The notes below the pieces were generated by a model. That model saw nothing but the letters and a program-made list of their open reading frames with translations. It was not told where the DNA came from and ran no database searches. Made by a program: the position numbers and the translations under genes. DNA of 64,000 bases, from assembly GCF_017592545.1 (NCBI RefSeq), contig NZ_JAGFOA010000001.1, positions 124,001 to 188,000 of the forward strand. The letters are read 5' to 3'. Shown here one piece after another: positions 61,771-64,000 of this stretch. The stretch comes from Microbacterium stercoris. GTDB taxonomy: Bacteria; Actinomycetota; Actinomycetes; Actinomycetales; Microbacteriaceae. How positions within the stretch are numbered: position 1 is the stretch's first letter; each line of letters begins with the position of its first letter.

Positions 61771-62436
61771 ATGGAAACCAACATCTCGGGCGTCGGAGTC
61801 GGCATCACCGATCGCTTCCGAACCGTGGTCGAGGAGAAGAGCGCACGCATCGCGGGTCTGGCACCGCGCGCGCAGCGACTCGATGTGAAGGTCACCCATC
61901 AGATCCATCGGAACGGCCGGATGGAGAACGACGTCGTCGAGTTGACGGTCGTCGGGAAGGGCCCGGTGATCCGCGCCGAGGCCTGCGAGGCCGATAAGTT
62001 CGTCGCGCTGGACGCCGCGCTCGACAAGCTGAGCGAGCAGCTGCGCCGCGCAAAGGACAAGCGCGTCACCGCGCGTCTGCACCCGCGGGGAGCCCACTAT
62101 GAGAAGGGCTCCGGCGAACTCGAGGGCATCGATGTCGAGCCCGTCGCCGCGGATGCGATCCGCGCCCTCGCCACCGGCGAGATCCCCGTGGTCTCCGATT
62201 CGGACGAAGAGGAGGCGTACTCGCCCGTCGTGATCCGCACCAAGGAGTTCACGCCGGAGTGGATGACGGTCGAGGAGGCCGTCGATCGTATGGAGCTCGT
62301 CGGCCACGACTTCTTCCTCTTCATCGACGCACGCTCCGACCACCCCAGCGTGGTGTACCGCCGCCGGGGCTGGGACTACGGCGTCATCTCGCTGACGGCC
62401 ACCGCGCCGCCCAGCCAGGAGCAGCTCGCCTCGTAG
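61771..62436 (+). CDS. hpf: Ribosome hibernation-promoting factor, long form
   Basis: 221 aa. N-terminal S30AE/RaiA domain (about 1-100: VGITDRFRTVVEEKSARIAGLAPRAQRLDVKVTHQ, DKFVALDAALDKLSEQLRRAKDKR) that sits in the decoding centre, acidic linker SDSDEEEAY and a C-terminal dimerisation domain (about 160-215: MTVEEAVDRMELVGHDFFLFIDARSDHPSVVYRRR) that joins two 70S ribosomes to 100S. Start ATG 61771 behind GGGAGG; the earlier open frame is the leader. Confidence 0.96.
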   Translation: METNISGVGVGITDRFRTVVEEKSARIAGLAPRAQRLDVKVTHQIHRNGRMENDVVELTVVGKGPVIRAEACEADKFVALDAALDKLSEQLRRAKDKRVTARLHPRGAHYEKGSGELEGIDVEPVAADAIRALATGEIPVVSDSDEEEAYSPVVIRTKEFTPEWMTVEEAVDRMELVGHDFFLFIDARSDHPSVVYRRRGWDYGVISLTATAPPSQEQLAS

Positions 62437-62449
62437 CAACCCGCATGAA

Positions 62450-62483
62450 GAAGGGGGTCCGGCCGTCGGCCGGGCCCCCTTCT
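62450..62483 (+). terminator. Rho-independent terminator of hpf
   Basis: 15-bp stem GAAGGGGGTCCGGCC / GGCCGGGCCCCCTTC with one wobble, GTC loop; TTC-rich end. Confidence 0.85.
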
Positions 62484-62511
62484 CCGTGTGCGCCGCGGGA
62501 AGCGGACGAGG

Positions 62512-63846
62512 TCACTCGAAGATGTCGCCGATGAGGCCGCCGAGCAGAAGACCGCCGACGATGCCGCCGAACATGTTGTCGCCGCCCGCCGGGCGTCGAC
62601 GGTCATCCCATCCGCCGCCCCAACCGTCGCCGCCGCCGTAACGGCCCTGGTCGATGTCGCGCTGGGCGGCCTGCAGCGCCTCGTTCGCGAGCTGCTGCAC
62701 ACGGCGGGCGAGAAGGAGCGCCTGCTCGCGGGTGTCCTCCGGTATCACGAGCGGCTCGATCTCGGCGCGCACGCGCTGCGCCTCGGCGAGCCGGGTGCGC
62801 GCATCGGCGCCGATGTACCCGCGGTGGCCGTCGATGACGCTGCGAGCGACGGCCGTCTGATGGTCGGCGGCGTCGACCGCATGCCGCACGGCCTCGAGGC
62901 TGGGCAGCGGGCGGGCGGCACGCTGCCGGGCCTTGTCGACGGCGGCGTCGAGCGCGGCGTTGGCCTCGCGCAGCACCGCCAGGTCGGCGAACGGATCCGT
63001 CGGCGTACCGGGAGCGGGGAGCGCCGCGAGCGCCTTCTCGAGAGCCGCAACGGCCGCCGTCACCTCGGACGCGTGCGGCAGGCCCGGCTGAGTGAGCGCT
63101 CGGGCGGCGACGATGTCGCCGCGCGAGTCCGCGATGACGTCGGCAAGAGTCGACTGCGCGCGGAGGGACTCGATCTCGAAATCCTCGACGCCGTCGATGA
63201 TGGTCTCCGCGCGGCGCACCGCCTCGGTCGCCGTCTCCAGGGCGACATTCGCCTCCTCGGGGCGACGGGCCTCGCGGCGGCGGGCGGAGATATCCGCCGA
63301 GTGCAGGGCGAATTCGAGCAGCTGCTCGGCTTCCGCGGGGTTCGCCGCGACCCGATTGAGCGCCGCGGTGCTGTACCGCCCCGAGAGGCGCTCGACGGTC
63401 TCTCGCGTGAGCGGCAGACGCGCGCGCAGGCGCTCGACATCGCTCCGGATGCGCTCGAGGATCTGCGGCGACTGACGGGCGAGCTCGATGCGCTCCTTGA
63501 GGGCGCTGGTGCGCTCATCCAGCACGTCGTCGGCCCACTCGCAGAGCTGGATGATGCGCGCGTTGCGCGTGCGCAGCTCTTCGGCCGTGTCGGGGATCTC
63601 GTCGTGGTTCAGCTGGTGAAGGTGGAACGCCTCGCCGAGGTGGGTGCGCACCGCCTCCAGGCCCTCGCGCACCGGGCGCGCCGCGCTCTCGCCCAGCTCC
63701 GCGACGGCGAACTCGAGTTCGTCGCTCGTCGTCCGGATGCGCTCGTCGGCGGCGACGAGCGCCGCGCGGGCGCGCCGCGCGAGATCGTCGTCCTTCGCCA
63801 GCCGTGCCGCGTCTTCCTCACGCTTGCGCTTGCCCCACAAAGCCAT
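62512..63846 (-). CDS. Coiled-coil protein with Gly-rich hydrophobic tail (TPM-protein C-terminus-like)
   Basis: 444 aa, almost wholly helical (long Ala/Glu/Arg segments such as RELEAAVADKARQRAARPLPSLEAVRHAVDAADHQ), then Gly/Asp-rich GGGDGWGGGWDDRRRPAGGDN and a hydrophobic tail MFGGIVGGLLLGGLIGDIFE. It resembles the C-terminal half of actinobacterial TPM-domain proteins but has no TPM domain or signal peptide. Function unknown; the tail may insert in the membrane. TAGGAT 6 nt before ATG 63846 (leaderless). Confidence 0.8.
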   Translation of the reverse strand: MALWGKRKREEDAARLAKDDDLARRARAALVAADERIRTTSDELEFAVAELGESAARPVREGLEAVRTHLGEAFHLHQLNHDEIPDTAEELRTRNARIIQLCEWADDVLDERTSALKERIELARQSPQILERIRSDVERLRARLPLTRETVERLSGRYSTAALNRVAANPAEAEQLLEFALHSADISARRREARRPEEANVALETATEAVRRAETIIDGVEDFEIESLRAQSTLADVIADSRGDIVAARALTQPGLPHASEVTAAVAALEKALAALPAPGTPTDPFADLAVLREANAALDAAVDKARQRAARPLPSLEAVRHAVDAADHQTAVARSVIDGHRGYIGADARTRLAEAQRVRAEIEPLVIPEDTREQALLLARRVQQLANEALQAAQRDIDQGRYGGGDGWGGGWDDRRRPAGGDNMFGGIVGGLLLGGLIGDIFE

Positions 63847-63852
63847 GGCTCG

Positions 63853-63858
63853 ATCCTA
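63853..63858 (-). promoter_or_regulatory. Leaderless -10 element of the coiled-coil gene
   Basis: TAGGAT on the minus strand, 6 nt before ATG 63846. Confidence 0.65.
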
Positions 63859-63910
63859 TGGTCAGGGACGACCCGACCCGAGGGGATTCGCCCCAGGCGG
63901 AACGCCCCGC

Positions 63911-64000
63911 TCAGGCAGAGTCGCGCGCGTGCGCGGTGAGCGTCGCGATCCGCTTCCTGCCCTGGTGGCGCGCGACGAACAGCCAGGCCCAGAATCCGAA
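63911..64000 (-). CDS. 3' end of an unknown gene
   Basis: The last 29 codons run off the window edge: GFWAWLFVARHQGRKRIATL and a tail ending DSA, then TGA (63913-63911). The hydrophobic FGFWAWLFVA stretch followed by basic residues suggests the C-terminal helix of a membrane protein. No family can be assigned. Confidence 0.55.
   Translation of the reverse strand, partial: FGFWAWLFVARHQGRKRIATLTAHARDSA

Overview
The window is a high-GC actinobacterial chromosome segment. The conserved blocks mtrA-mtrB-lpqB-comF-hpf, the RDD/SpoIIM/DUF58/MoxR/DUF4350/DUF4129 group and the manA-whiB2-DUF5719-DUF3499 group, plus a galactofuranose-type glycan locus, point to the family Microbacteriaceae, most likely Microbacterium or a close relative. 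That is inference from gene content and style; no 16S or database search was possible. Coding density is high. I saw no tRNA, rRNA, insertion sequence or CRISPR array.

Layout. 1-4771: end of a sugar-binding protein, two MalF/MalG-type permeases, a Gfo/Idh/MocA oxidoreductase and a sugar isomerase/epimerase, forming a sugar or polyol uptake and catabolism operon. 4926-6922: a DtxR-family regulator with MntR-like ligands and an Nramp manganese transporter with a palindromic box at its start. 6976-15096: household genes (SpoU methyltransferase, M23 peptidase, VOC protein, aldo/keto reductase, MATE exporter, P-loop kinase) and an AbiEi-N-terminal/nuclease-like gene flanked on both sides by five copies of a 56-bp palindromic element. 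15178-17968: M13 peptidase and a second small kinase. 18004-24420: a fucosidase-type GH95 enzyme and an LplBCA-type oligosaccharide ABC importer, preceded by a 69-bp hairpin, LacI-type operators and a 19-codon upstream ORF. 24449-24680: a terminator and then a nearly pure G/C homopolymer block that looks like an assembly artefact.

24687-40531 is a cell-surface glycan locus: two different nucleotide-sugar dehydrogenases, a secreted cell-wall-binding-repeat protein, UDP-galactopyranose mutase, two separate ABC-2 polysaccharide exporters (permease plus ATPase), one GT4 and two GT2 glycosyltransferases and two O-antigen-ligase-like membrane proteins. 40572-47470 holds manA, a WhiB2-type regulator, a large GT2/membrane protein, DUF5719, a degenerate metallopeptidase-family protein and DUF3499. 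47480-62436 holds RDD and SpoIIM proteins, UPF0303 and aquaporin genes, the MoxR/DUF58 block, a membrane protein with a PQG-rich tail, the MtrAB envelope two-component system with LpqB, ComF and the long ribosome hibernation factor. The window closes with a coiled-coil protein and the 3' end of an unknown gene.

Two patterns run through the window. First, at least 17 genes have a -10-like hexamer (TANNNT) only 6-8 nt before the start codon, with no Shine-Dalgarno site, so they are probably translated from leaderless mRNAs; I used this to choose several starts. Second, the most unusual structure is the 56-bp palindrome family around the nuclease-like gene at 13087-14070; its stems vary with compensating changes, so the fold, not only the sequence, appears to be kept.
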